From NCBI GenBank assembly GCA_003255025.1, contig QANY01000014.1, positions 1 to 64,000 on the forward strand: a stretch of 64,000 nucleotides of DNA, written 5' to 3'. Positions 1 to 10,350 of this stretch are shown here, piece by piece. This stretch comes from Datisca glomerata. Its lineage: Eukaryota > Streptophyta > Magnoliopsida > Cucurbitales > Datiscaceae. Numbering within the stretch: position 1 is the first letter of the stretch; every line of letters begins with the position of its first letter. A model generated the notes under the pieces. That model was not told the DNA's origin. It was given only the letters and a program-made list of their open reading frames with translations, and ran no database searches. The translations under genes were made by a program, and so were the position numbers.

Positions 1-220
1 AAGTTTAAATCCCTTATTAAGAACATGTTTTCAACTGAAAAATCAAAACTTTAAAGACTGATGGTGGTGGTGAATACACAAGCCTCTCATTTAAATCATT
101 TCTTCAAGAGAATGGTATAATGCATAAGAAAACATGTCCTTATAACCCTCTGTAAAATGGTATTACTGAGATGACACACAAGTATTTAGTTAAGACATGG
201 CTCAACATAGCAAAATCACT
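1..220 (+). pseudogene. Ty1/Copia integrase fragment
   Basis: Translated with frameshifts this reads as the Copia integrase core (FKSLIKNMFST, then DGG-EY-like residues, then NGITE-like residues). It aligns with 15572-15790, where the same element runs on, at roughly 92% by eye. Similarity ends near 215. In-frame stops and frameshifts rule out function. Its first 36 bases are identical to 6474-6509, immediately before the N at 6510. Confidence 0.75.
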
Positions 221-1870
221 GCAGGGAAGCCTCGAAATTCAAAAAAGATGTCCACTACTAGTTCATCAAATACTGAAAAAGGTGTCAAAGAATTGTGAAG
301 CCAACTGGTGTGGCGACAACAAAGGGTCCGGCCGCTCAAGTGGCATAGGTGAGCTTAGTTTGACCATGATCTTGAATTTTAGTGTAAGAAAGTCTATTTT
401 AACTCTTTTTTAAATGTGAATGTAGAGTAAGGACGGGGACCTGGACCTCACTATGGCCATGTAATGGACTTGGTTGCTCAAAGATATCTAGTTACTGTAA
501 GTGGCAATGATGGTAGAGACATGTGATCGTTTAGTTCTATCTTATTTATTTCTTTCTACAATTTTGCTGTGGCAAGGGTTCTCTGGATGAATTAGGATAT
601 CACTAGTATTTTCATATAGTGAAAAAAATGAAAAGAGAATAATAGCAAAGTCCTTTATTTTATCATGATCCCCTTGAGTATTGTAGTTTGCAAATTTACT
701 TCAGATATGCAATGCTAAATGTTTACATTTTTATGAATAATTCGTCAAGAATCGAATATTTTTACATTGCTATAAGATTTTTTCAATTGATCATTTGTCT
801 CACATATCTTATGATGTTAACGTTGCATTCTTTATCAGGAAAAAGAGTTATGTCAAAATTCTTGGGTCTTGGATACTACTCAAAATCCATATGTTTGGTA
901 GAGGGTGAGTCCAGAAGGTGATAGACCTGCTAGAATGTGAGTTCTTAATTTTTGTAAAAAAATGAACTTACTTTTACATTCCAGATTTTGACATCGAAGT
1001 AAAAAATGATTAACCTTATGTTGTAGGTGCACGGTCAGATGGCATGTTTTTACTTTGAGGGGGAAGAGACTCATCCGGGGTGGTATGGTTAACTCATTTC
1101 TTTGTTTACATTCTTTTTTATTGTCATGCTTCTGCCGCTTGATATATGCAATTTAACATTAAATCTAAAATGTTTTATGTTTATATAATGTTGTACAGTT
1201 TCTTTAACACTTTCCAAGTCATTTGATAAGTTAAAACACATAGACTTACTCATTTGTATGTTGTTTAAAGTCATATGAACTTGTGTACTTCCTTTAATAT
1301 TTAGGTAATAGTATATTATTAATGAGGATATGGACTTCTATTTGTCTGAGAGAATGTCAACAATATTTTTTAAATAGACTAATTTGTTATTGTTAGTTTA
1401 TCTGAAAAAGATAATATACCAAGTTTCAGTTTTTTTTTGTTAATAATTTTAGGACTTAAGTTTTCAATTTTTAAATACTCATTACTTGTTATTTCTGTGT
1501 AGAATTAGATCTCTGTAGCTATATTACTTGCATATGTATTTGCTCAAAGCTCAGAATTGGCTTTAGTGGCTTTCATTTTGTAGGATACCTTTCATTCTCT
1601 CATTATAGCTTTTCTACTCTATATGCGTAGAATATTGTTGAAATGCAGGTTTCTAATGAAGAGGCCAAACCGAATAGCCAACCTTTTGAGGCATATTTGA
1701 TTTGGATCATTTTGTAACTAATGGCCAACATTTGGAGATATGCATATTCCTAAATGATAGTGAATTGAAGAAATGGAAGAACCTCTAGAAAGAGGAGAGT
1801 ACATCTCCAACTTGGAATGAAACGATGCAGCTGAAGCAATTATTAAAAATTCTTCGTCATTGTATTTGTG
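221..1870 (+). other. Unrecognised region, possibly a decayed multi-exon gene
   Basis: No protein was recognised. A short frame beginning MAQHSKITAGKPRNSKK at about 198 overlaps the end of the Copia scrap and stops at about 300. Several short segments are bounded by plausible splice sites, for example one ending before GTGAGC near 348 and another after TTTATCAG near 838. They do not join into an obvious protein. It may be a decayed gene or chance; the confidence is low. Confidence 0.15.
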
Positions 1871-2019
1871 TTATAACCTAAAAGTAAGTTATAACGAAAA
1901 AATGAATATGTATATATAGTGATACCAATGAATGATTTATTTTTTTAAAGGAAAGTCTGAATTAAATTTTTTTAATTCAACAACGAGTTATTATTTTATA
2001 AAGATTTACGATGAGATTA

Positions 2020-2640
2020 GTATGTGAAAATGATCGATTGTATAAAAATGACTAAGAGTATAAACATGATTATGTATGTGAAGTCTTTGAAGAGAGCTTG
2101 AAGAAATGAAATAAGAATGACCAAGTACATGTGAAAATAGGTGTTTGGAAATTGACAAGTGTGTGAAAATGACTAAGTGCATGAAAATATGGTTAAGTGG
2201 CAAAACAAGTACAAAAAAAATAACAAAGGGTGAGAAAATTACTAAGTGAATGAAAATTATGAAGTGTATGTGAAAATGACTAAGTGCATGAAAATATGGT
2301 TAAGCATGTAAAAATGACTTAGTGTGTAAAATGACCAAGTGTAGCAAAACAACTACATGAAAATGACAAGTATATAAAAATATGTGAAAATGACCAAGTG
2401 CGTGAATATATAATTTATCAACTATGATAAAGTATGCCAAAATGTCTAAGTGTATAAAATGACCAAATGTGTGAAAATGACTAAGTGTATGAAAATGTTT
2501 AAGTGTGTGAAATTGGCTAAGTTGTAAAAACTGTTAAATGTGTGAAAATGACACTTAGCAATTGGAGCCATTAAACTAGCGCTTGGCAATAAAGATAATG
2601 TCCAAGTGTGAATATAGCTAAGTGTGTATGATAATTGTTA
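2020..2640. repeat. Degenerate minisatellite (GTGAAAATGACTAAGTG type)
   Basis: About 600 bp made of imperfect repeats of a unit like GTGTGAAAATGACTAAGTG, with period varying around 14-21 bp. The reverse-strand frame here only reflects the repeat. It runs directly into a copy of the GCGTTTGGG dispersed repeat at 2645. Confidence 0.85.
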
Positions 2641-2644
2641 AGAG

Positions 2645-2720
2645 TCAAACGCCACAATAAGGACTTAAACGCCATCAGTACATGGTGATTCGCCTACCAT
2701 GACTGGCGTTTGGGGCTTTT
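2645..2720. repeat. GCGTTTGGG dispersed repeat, copy 1
   Basis: Short block containing CAAACGCC, ATTCGCC, CCATGACTGGCG and TTTGGGGC. The same word set, in longer form, occurs at 16150-16470 and 29455-29650. It contains no coding signal. Confidence 0.7.
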
Positions 2721-3360
2721 TCATAATTCTTATCTCTTTTAATTTTTAGGTTTTTATATGCTTATATATTAAAACATAAATAGGTTGTTTTGAAAATTTT
2801 ATGGCATTAAAATTTATAAAATAAAAAGTTAAAATTTTGATATTCATTTCAAACTTTTAGCAGATATGTTCGATTTACAGATAGATAGGATTTATCTTGA
2901 GGGTTATACGTGTTCGTCAAACCGATAAATAAGATTTACCGATCATCATAACATCACAACCTATAATTATATATGGTGAAAATTCATCTCGCTCGATACT
3001 TATCACAAAAGCACAACAACGTTATCAATGACAACTTTTAACGAGTTTATGAATAAGTGTTCAATTGTATAAATAATCCTTAATTAATCCAATCTAATTT
3101 CACATAAAAGTGAGTATCATGAATGTTTGCATTGAAATAACGAGTTTTTTTCTATTTTTATCGATGATTTTCCCAGTGCACAGTAAATAATTATAAAAAT
3201 ATCAATTTTATGAAAAATTGTGAAAAATGGCGATTAGAGCCATATAATTGGCGATTAGGAGCAAAAAGTGGCGATTGAGAGAGAGACTGACGATCGCCTA
3301 TTTCAACATGGTGTTTGGAGACTCATCTCCATTAGGATTTTTTTGAATGTGTAATCTCCA
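2721..3360. other. AT-rich intergenic stretch
   Basis: No gene is visible. A small cluster of GGCGATT words at 3225-3300 resembles the ATTCGCC/GGCGATT words of the GCGTTTGGG family. Confidence 0.5.
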
Positions 3361-3378
3361 TTTAAATTGATTTTAGAT

Positions 3379-3505
3379 AAACCACAAAATGCACCCTTAA
3401 ATTGTACTTGTGTCGTCATTTTTAATTCTGAAGTTCATTTTGTCAATTCTAACATTTTTTAGATTCAAAAATAACTTTGTCGTATTAGAAAGTTAACGCT
3501 TCGTT
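3379..3505. repeat. Direct repeat, partner of 4110-4245
   Basis: This segment (ACAAAATGCACCC, then GTCATTTTTAA, then AGATTCAAAAATAAC, then AGAAAGTTA) recurs in the same order and orientation at 4110-4245 with moderate divergence. The pair brackets the segment at 3591-3749 that is itself duplicated at 13484. It resembles termini of non-autonomous DNA elements, but no inverted ends were established. Confidence 0.5.
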
Positions 3506-3590
3506 ATTATACCAAAATGACATCATTTCGACGTATGAATTTAGGCTCCAAAACGACGGCGTTCTGGTTTACACCCTCACTTTCACATTT

Positions 3591-3749
3591 CGATTTTACC
3601 CTAGCCTTTATTATCTTCGTCAGGGGATTTACATCATATTCACGCAAGGGCTTCACATCATCTTCTTAGCCTTTCTTGCATCGTAGAGGCAGGGCTCGCA
3701 AAGTCAGGTTTATCAATTCTAGTTTTAGATCAGCCATGTTGCAGTAAGT
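3591..3749. repeat. Segment duplicated at 13484-13643
   Basis: About 159 bp (from CGATTTTACCCTAGCC to GCAGTAAGT) is nearly identical to 13484-13643. In both places a copy of the same Copia family follows on the right. At the second locus the material corresponding to about 3750-4606, including the Copia LTR, is missing. This indicates a larger duplication later shortened by deletion. Confidence 0.8.
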
Positions 3750-4246
3750 CAACGTGGTTGGTCACAGTGGCTCTGGTTCAATATATAGAGGAGGTCTCAT
3801 TGATGAGATGAAAGTTGCAGTTACGTTAATTAATCAATCGAAGCAAGGAGAATATGAATTCCAAGTTGAGTGCTTTAGTAAATTTTTCTGGCAGAACAAT
3901 TGACTTCTTTTTTTTTCTGGACAATTTGGCACTTAGATAACTATTTGGCTTTTAATATTGGGTTTAATTATTTCTTTGTCGTTCAACAGGTATAAGATAT
4001 TTTCATTGTCACGTGAAAGAGAACCAATCAAGAAGAAACATGTGATAAGGATATGATATGAATATGATAAAGTTCTTTTGCCACACCATCTCCATCAAGG
4101 TTGATTTCAGGGAAATACAAAATGCCCTCTTTAACTTTACTTGTATTGTCATTTTTAACTTTGTATTTTTATCAATTCTAACCGTGACCTTACTCTTTAG
4201 ATTCAAAAATAACCTTGCTGTCTAAGAAAGTTAGTATTCCGTAAAC

Positions 4247-4484
4247 TGTTAAATAAGAAGTTTATTTGTAATATAGTTTTGTTAGTTATTGAGGTTATTT
4301 ATATCTTTCCACTCTTTATAGTCGTTAGCCCTCTTCTATGTATATTTAGTTGTGATAGTTTTTCAGTCAATGAGAAATTATCTTTCTTTCTCTCTTCTTC
4401 TTCCTCTCTCCTTCTCTATTCATCTTTCCCTGCTTGTTCTTGCCTTTGTTTCTCATCTATCTTTCATCTCCACTACCGTTTTTA
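4247..4484 (+). repeat. Copia 5' LTR (copy 1)
   Basis: A 238-bp candidate LTR starting TGTTAAATAAG and ending just before the tRNA-Met primer site TGGTATCAGAG at 4485-4495. It contains a CT-rich leader typical of Copia LTRs. No matching 3' LTR was found, because the element is cut at 6509. The 3' edge is approximate. Confidence 0.5.
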
Positions 4485-4495
4485 TGGTATCAGAG
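4485..4495 (+). other. Copia primer-binding site (initiator tRNA-Met type)
   Basis: TGGTATCAGAG, the usual plant Copia/Gypsy priming site, lies directly after the LTR and 25 bp before the gag start at 4520. Confidence 0.7.
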
Positions 4496-4519
4496 TCACA
4501 CTGATAAGCGTCATTAAGT

Positions 4520-6509
4520 ATGGCTGACCTCCCTGAAAATTAACCCACTGAAATTCAAGAAAATGAGCAGAATTGAATTTCATCCCAGACCAATTCTCAA
4601 ACTCTTTCTTCTACCAATTCTTAATTCATGCCTTCGTCCTCTTCAACTCAAAGGCATGGAAACCAACACATGTTTTACACCAAATCAAACATGTGTTATG
4701 CCTGTTACAGAGCCATCACCACCTTCACCGATCTTTCTTCAGTCGAACATTTGCAACATAATCTCGATCGGACTTCAATAATTTCATCTTATGGAAATAC
4801 CAGACCACTGTTATTTTGAAAGCTCATTTCATTTTTAGATATGTTGATAGGTCAATCAAGTGCCCTCTAAGATTTCTCAAGGATGTTAATGAAGACGACT
4901 CAAAGATAAGAAACCCAATGTATGAACAGTGGGTTGCCCAAGATCAAGCCCTAATGACCTATATAAACGCTACACTGTCATGAATAACTCTGGCATATGT
5001 CGTAAGGTGCAAGACCTCCAAGGAAATCTGGGACTCAATAGAGAGAAGGTACTCATCTCTATAACGAGAGAAGGTACTCATCTGTATCACACAAACATTG
5101 TTCAACTCAAGTATGACCTTCAATCAATAACTAAGAAAACATCTGAGAATATTGATTCTTACATTCAAAGAATCAACTAGGTAAATGATAAGCTTTCTAT
5201 TGTCTCTATTAACGTAGAGGACAAAGATTTGTTGATATACACCATTAATGGTCTGTCTAATGAATATAAAACAATCAAAACTTCTATTAGAACCAGAGCT
5301 GAGCCTCTAACTCTTGAAGAACTCCATGCTCTTCTTTAGTTTGAAGAACAATAACTAGAATCCCAACACATGCAGCAAGATAATCTTCTTCAGAATACTG
5401 ATTTTCTTGCTACCTATAACAACAAAATGGGAACAAATAAAAGGAGAGGCTTCATGAATTTCAGAGGTAATAAGAACAATTATGGCATATCTAATTTTTG
5501 TAGAGGTGGAAGGTCCTAGAACCCAGACTCCAAAACAACACCTTTGGCAAAGAGATTTGCTAACTTCAGTCAAGATGGGCACACGAACTCACAGAACACC
5601 AGAATTCAATGTCAAAGTTGCCAAAGGATGGGTCACAATGTAATAGACTGTTTTCACAAAATAAACTTCTCCTATCAAGGTAGAAGTCCCTCATCCACTC
5701 TTTCTGCCAAGACTGCCATGAATAAAGGTGCCCATTTCAATGATCCTCATATATGGCTTACTCACACTGGGTGTAACACCTATCTCACCCTGACTTGAAC
5801 AACATTCTCACCACTTCAGAATATCATTGTGAAGAAGGTGTGTCTATAGACAATAGTCTGTCTCTACATGTTTCTCACACAGGTTCTAGCATGATTCATA
5901 CTAAAACTATGTGTTTTCCCTTATCACAAGTCTTCTATGTTTCTCAACTCTATTCTAATCTTCTTTTAGTACATAAATTTTACCTAGATAATGATTATCT
6001 ATACATTTTTTATGCCTTTTGTTTTTTGTATTCAGGACAAGCACACAGGGAAAATTCTGCATAAAGGGCCTTATGTTAATGTCTTATATCTCATACCATC
6101 ATCTCTTCCCAAACCTATTGCCTATCTTGTTTCAAGTAACTTAGAACTCATTTGGCATTCTAGGTTTGGTCACCCTGTAAGTAGTGTTGTTAAGCAAATT
6201 TTACATAAGGCTTATATTACCTATATTATTTCTGATATGAGTAAGACTGTTTGTACTAGCTACATAACTAATAAGATGGCTAGACTTCCTTTCAATGCTT
6301 CTGAAACTTGTTCTGATTCTCCTTTATCTCTTATACACAGTGATGTGTGGAGACTTTCTCCCACAACATCACTATTAAGTCATAGATACTAGGTTATATT
6401 CATTGATTATATGTCATGATTTACTTGGTTCTATTCTATAAGTAATCAATCTGATGCCATGACCATTTTTAAGAAGTTTAAATCCCTTATTAAGAACATG
6501 TTTTCAACT
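4520..6509 (+). pseudogene. Ty1/Copia gag-protease-integrase remnant, copy 1
   Basis: Fragments in several frames follow Copia order. A gag UBN2-like region lies at 4860-5340. A zinc knuckle (CQSCQRMGHNVIDC, C-x2-C-x4-H-x4-C) lies near 5610-5652. A protease site WLTHTGC near 5753 has lost the usual D-S-G. The GAG-pre-integrase region (WHSRFGHP) lies near 6150, and the integrase start (LIHSDVW) near 6333. Many stops, several shared with the copy at 13676-16140, show both descend from an already dead element. It ends at the N at 6510. Confidence 0.85.
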
Positions 6510-6510
6510 N
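6510..6510. other. Single N, probable assembly join
   Basis: The N separates the Copia repeat from an open proline-rich frame. The 36 bases before it equal window positions 1-36, so a repeat-driven join is plausible. Sequence 5' of the channel frame may be missing or wrong. Confidence 0.6.
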
Positions 6511-7479
6511 GCTGGTGATCCTCTTCATGCACCCGCTCATGATCCTCTTCCTGCGCCCGTTCAACCTGCCGGTGATCCTCTTCATACACCCGTTCATGTT
6601 CCTCTTCCTGCACCCGTTCAACCTGCCGCTGCTCCTCTTCCTAGAGCACTCCCCCCTGCTAATGCTCCTCTTCCTGCACTCGTTCAACCTGCCGGTGCTC
6701 CTCTTCCTGGAGCACTTCCCCCTGCTAATGCTGCTCTTCCTGCACCCGTTCAACCTGCCGGTGCTCCTCTTCCTGGAGCACTTCCCCCTGCTAATGCTCC
6801 TCTTCCCGCAGCACCATCACCAGCAACTCAGTACACAAAAATGTTTATGGCCATCTTGGCTATTCTATTATACATTTTTCTTGTGGCCATCCAATTTGAA
6901 TCTAAAGGAAATTTTGACATAAAATATTCTACTGGTACTCGTCTTGATGCCATTTATTTTGCGGTCGTTACTTTAACCACAGTTGGTTATGGTGACATCG
7001 TGGCAATAAAGTGGTATACAAAACTTCTCATGTGTTTTCTTATCATCTTAAGCTTTCCAATGCGATGTTTCCTTTCAGATTGGGCGGTGAAATGGATTTC
7101 GAAAAAGTTGAATGCTATATTCTTAAAAAAACAAGTAAGCACAAAGAAACAAAAGATTTTAGCCTCTGCTGTTGTAGGTTTTTTAATCTTAGTAGGGGTT
7201 TTTTCTATACGGTGCTTGGAGTCTATATCTTTTTTGAATAGCTTCTATCTCTCAGTTTGTTCCGTATCTAGTGTGGGCTATGGGGATGTATCATTTAAGA
7301 CATTTGGAGGAAAATGTTTTGCCACAGTATGGCTTGGGATAAGCATCACATTAGTTGCTTGGGCAACGATGGTTTTCTTGTATCCCATCAAAGACTTTTC
7401 TAACACCAATGATATTGCTAGAAACCATAGAAATAATGGTATGCACCATCACCAATGCGATCACTGCCAACACTTCTAA
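6511..7479 (+). CDS. TPK: Two-pore potassium channel (TPK/KCO family), 5' incomplete, proline-rich N-terminus
   Basis: One open frame runs from the N to a TAA at 7477. Codons 1-110 are proline/alanine-rich with a repeated unit (PLPAPVQPAGAPLPGALPPA). From the Met at 6841 the 212 residues contain two K+ selectivity filters, TVGYGD (residues 47-52) and SVGYGD (144-149). Four hydrophobic segments lie at about 1-19, 60-76, 107-123 and 163-181, the two-pore layout of plant TPK channels, which move K+ across vacuolar or plasma membranes. The C-terminus is short, lacks the EF-hands of many TPKs, and ends with a His/Cys cluster (MHHHQCDHCQHF). It may start at 6841 or continue 5' of the gap. It could be a truncated paralogue; expression is not shown. 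Confidence 0.75.
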   Translation, partial: AGDPLHAPAHDPLPAPVQPAGDPLHTPVHVPLPAPVQPAAAPLPRALPPANAPLPALVQPAGAPLPGALPPANAALPAPVQPAGAPLPGALPPANAPLPAAPSPATQYTKMFMAILAILLYIFLVAIQFESKGNFDIKYSTGTRLDAIYFAVVTLTTVGYGDIVAIKWYTKLLMCFLIILSFPMRCFLSDWAVKWISKKLNAIFLKKQVSTKKQKILASAVVGFLILVGVFSIRCLESISFLNSFYLSVCSVSSVGYGDVSFKTFGGKCFATVWLGISITLVAWATMVFLYPIKDFSNTNDIARNHRNNGMHHHQCDHCQHF

Positions 7480-7900
7480 TAGTACCACCATTCAAGTGAG
7501 GTGGTGTCCATCGGGTAAGGTATTTTTGTCCACTATTCTTTTAAACTTTAATTATTATGATTTATTGTTAGATCTCATTTTTTATTATTTTTGTACAGAA
7601 TCTACTACATAGCCTCAACTATGTGGCTGGTATCGATTAATCTGTCCATTTGATGTGAAGATATTTTGATCAAGCACAATCTTCTCATCGTATTTGCTCA
7701 AACTTTGGGAATTTTCTTTTTTCATTTGAAAGGGTTTAGTCTTAGATATATTTGTTTCAGCTGCGGATTGTATTTTGTAACAGTGTCCTAGTAGCTAAGA
7801 TTGTAACAGGGTTGTAGTGGCTAGCTAGGATTGTGTAACCAAGGTCGTAGTAGGCTAGGATCGGAATAGTGCTTACTTCACTAATTTTACTATTATTTTC
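7480..7900 (+). other. 3' region of the channel gene with a possible intron
   Basis: A consensus-like donor (GGTAAGG, about 7514) and an acceptor (TTTTGTACAG, ending at about 7599) bracket an AT-rich stretch. The downstream exon would reach a stop at about 7610, but only in a frame different from the channel frame. It is either an untranslated intron or a sign that the gene's 3' end has decayed. Confidence 0.35.
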
Positions 7901-8040
7901 TACTTAAATCTTATATTCACTCGTGCAAACCAAAACTTGTCCAAGTCCATGATAGACTTATTAATTTTTTGGCTGTGTGTCATCCAATCACATGGCGGTC
8001 TTTAAAAATTTAAATAGCACGTCATGGATTCATTGTTTTT

Positions 8041-8126
8041 GCGATCTGCCAATGTATAATGACATGATATTTAACTTATAATGAAGCCATTCAATGAGAA
8101 GAAGGGATATAGTGTAGGCTTTTGGC
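8041..8126. repeat. Direct repeat, partner of 12200-12285
   Basis: Shared words include GACATGATATTTAACTTATA and AATGAAGCCATTC. A weaker match extends upstream (around TCACATGG at 7989 and 11977). The two copies are in the same orientation about 4.2 kb apart. Confidence 0.7.
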
Positions 8127-8145
8127 GAATAAAAGATGTCACACA

Positions 8146-8277
8146 TTATAATACATGTAAAGTCTTAACGTTCTTTATTTCTGCTCCTGCTTTGAAGGGT
8201 AGCCAGTTTGCATCTTTCAAGGCTTCATCAGGAGCACATAGTGCATATCCTATAAACCTTGCAATTGATCGATGCTC
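8146..8277 (-). pseudogene. Possible exon remnant, family not recognised
   Basis: On the minus strand a frame of about 43 codons (EHRSIARFIGYALCAPDEAL, then DANWLPFKAGAEI) follows a good acceptor (TTATTAG) and ends in TAA. Its composition is protein-like, but I could not assign a family. No partner exons were found. Confidence 0.25.
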
Positions 8278-8289
8278 CTAATAAACAAT

Positions 8290-9100
8290 TAAGCACACGG
8301 GAGACATACATGAATTAATAAAAAAAGATACTATTAATTAGAGGTCATCAATTTCATGCCCGGATTGAATATAAAGATTGCTAAGCTATGTAATGAGACA
8401 TAACTAATTCTACTTTGGGGAATAGTTGGATAAAGCACTCTCAAAGTACATTTAGTGCTCAAAAACAATTTTATTAGCCTTAATTTAATCTAAAGAATCT
8501 GATTATTCATCTTTCCATCTAATCACAAATCACAAATAGTTCTGCTCAACAAATCATAAAATGTATATAACATCCTCCGTAGCCTATAGGTGGACTTACT
8601 TGATTAAATATGAATTTTCAATGAATGTACCGTTTCAAAGAAGAGCTTGAAATGTAATGTTTCAGACCATTAGACACTGTCGAAGTTTAATGTTTAAAAT
8701 ACATCTATTAATTTAAATTTTGAATGTAATTTTCATAGAATCTGACTCTTGAAATTATGATGTTTCAGGTAGATTCATTACTTTAAAGTTTGATTGTTGC
8801 AAAGGAAGCGAAATAAACATCAACAAAATTGTATTTTTTTAACGTGCTATATACCAATAACTAGTAACGTCGTCACTGAAATGGTTAATACGTTCACTAG
8901 TTCTATGCCTCTTCACCGACGAAATCGATTGTCGTTGGTAATATAGCTACCTTTAACGACGACAATTTATAGGCAATCTAGTTTTATATAATTCCTTGAC
9001 TCATCTAAATTGATTTGTTTGCATGCATATACATGCTTTGATTGCATGTACTGCTTTTAATTTTTCTTTTTGCTTGCCCATGCATAACTTGGCGTAAATT
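8290..9100. other. Intergenic, nothing recognised
   Basis: AT-rich sequence without coding signal. ACGACGA/CGTCGT-type words at 8865-8970 resemble subterminal motifs of DNA transposons but are not resolved into an element. Confidence 0.4.
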
Positions 9101-9669
9101 GAGATATGTTTTGGGTTTTGCCTAAACTACACCCTTGGAAAAGAAAATTTACAAACTATATCTCGGACTTGATTTTCGCTGATCTATACTCCTAACCCAC
9201 CATCAATTCAAAATCAGTTAGTGAAATTACCAAAATATCCTTTCACAGATTACAAATTACAACAAAAAAATAAAAAGAATAAAACGAGTCAAATCAGTTT
9301 TAATTGCATCTCTCACTCTCTCTCCTAAAGAGTCTTCGTCTTCATCTTCTTCTCCTCTTTATCTTCTTCTACAAACCCATTTTTTTGTTTCTATTTCCTT
9401 TTATTAAAAATCAATTTTAATTTGGACTTGGATTTTTGCTTATTCTCGGATTTGTTTCCGTCATTTTCTTTTCCATGAACTTTTTGGACTCTGTTTGATG
9501 GAGGGTTTCTTCGGCGACCAAACAAGAAAGAATAGCTTAAGAAGAAAAAATGGGTATTTCGTTGGAGGGCTTGAAAAAATTTTCTAGTGATAAAAATGGT
9601 TATTCAAGTGAAAATTAATATTTCGTTGGAAGACTTGAAAAAAAATTTGAAGAGAAAAATTTGGTATAA

Positions 9670-10135
9670 TGTAGTCATCATGTAGTAAGATGACTGCACG
9701 ATCGTCGTGTACCACATCGTGTAATGTACACGATCATTGTGTGCCACATCGTGTAGTGTACACGATGACTACACGATCATCGTGTACCACATCGTGTAGT
9801 GTACACGATGACTACACGACCACCGTATACCACATTGTGTAGTATACACGACCGTCATGTACACTACACGTATAGTGTAATACATAGTGTAGTGTACACA
9901 GTGGCTACACAATCATCGTGTATCATATCGTGTAGTGTACACGATCGTCGTGTACACTTCTGTAGTGTACATGGAGACTACACGATTGTCGTGTAGGGTG
10001 CACGATGAGTACATGATCATCGTGTAGTGTGCACGATCGTCGTGTAGTGTGCACGATCGTCGTGTAGTTTGCAGGATGACTATACGATCATCGTGCAGTG
10101 TACACGATGACTACATGATCGTCTTATACCACATC
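9670..10135. repeat. CACGATCGTCGTGTA minisatellite inside the MULE
   Basis: Repeats built from CACGATCATCGTGTACCACA and TCGTGTAGTGTACACGATGA, with period near 43 bp and shorter sub-units. Many words are palindromic (ACACGATCGTCGTGT), so the array could fold into many small hairpins. Confidence 0.85.
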
Positions 10136-10138
10136 ATA

Positions 10139-10200
10139 TATGATATATATATATATATATATATATATATCTGTGTGTGTGTGTGTGTGTTTTTTTTTAN
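10139..10200. repeat. AT/GT dinucleotide tract ending in N
   Basis: (AT)n then (GT)n then a T run, ending at the N at 10200. This is a typical place for an assembly break. Confidence 0.9.
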
Positions 10201-10350
10201 GATTTGATATTGTGTAAAAAATGTATTGGGGAAAAATGAAAAAAAGTTAAGTGCATGGTGGCTATGGGATCAACGAAACTTGGGCTAGGAATAGAGTTCA
10301 GTACATTTGTTTTTCCAGGAGTGTAGTTTAGGCAAAAACCCATATGTTTT

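Larger units (their letters stand above)
9113..10341. mobile_element. Non-autonomous MULE with 9-bp target duplication
   Basis: Inverted ends of about 100 bp (GGGTTTTGCCTAAACTACAC at 9113, its imperfect complement ending at 10341) are flanked by a perfect 9-bp direct repeat ATATGTTTT (9104-9112 and 10342-10350). A 9-bp duplication is the hallmark of Mutator-like elements. Inside are a CT-rich stretch (9300-9400), a minisatellite (9670-10135), a dinucleotide tract and an N. No transposase is visible, so it would depend on an autonomous relative. Confidence 0.88.

Noticed and set aside
6490..6753. Minus-strand Arg/Ser-rich frame (repeated RKRS)
   Set aside because: Mirror of the proline-rich repeat on the plus strand, and it crosses the N.
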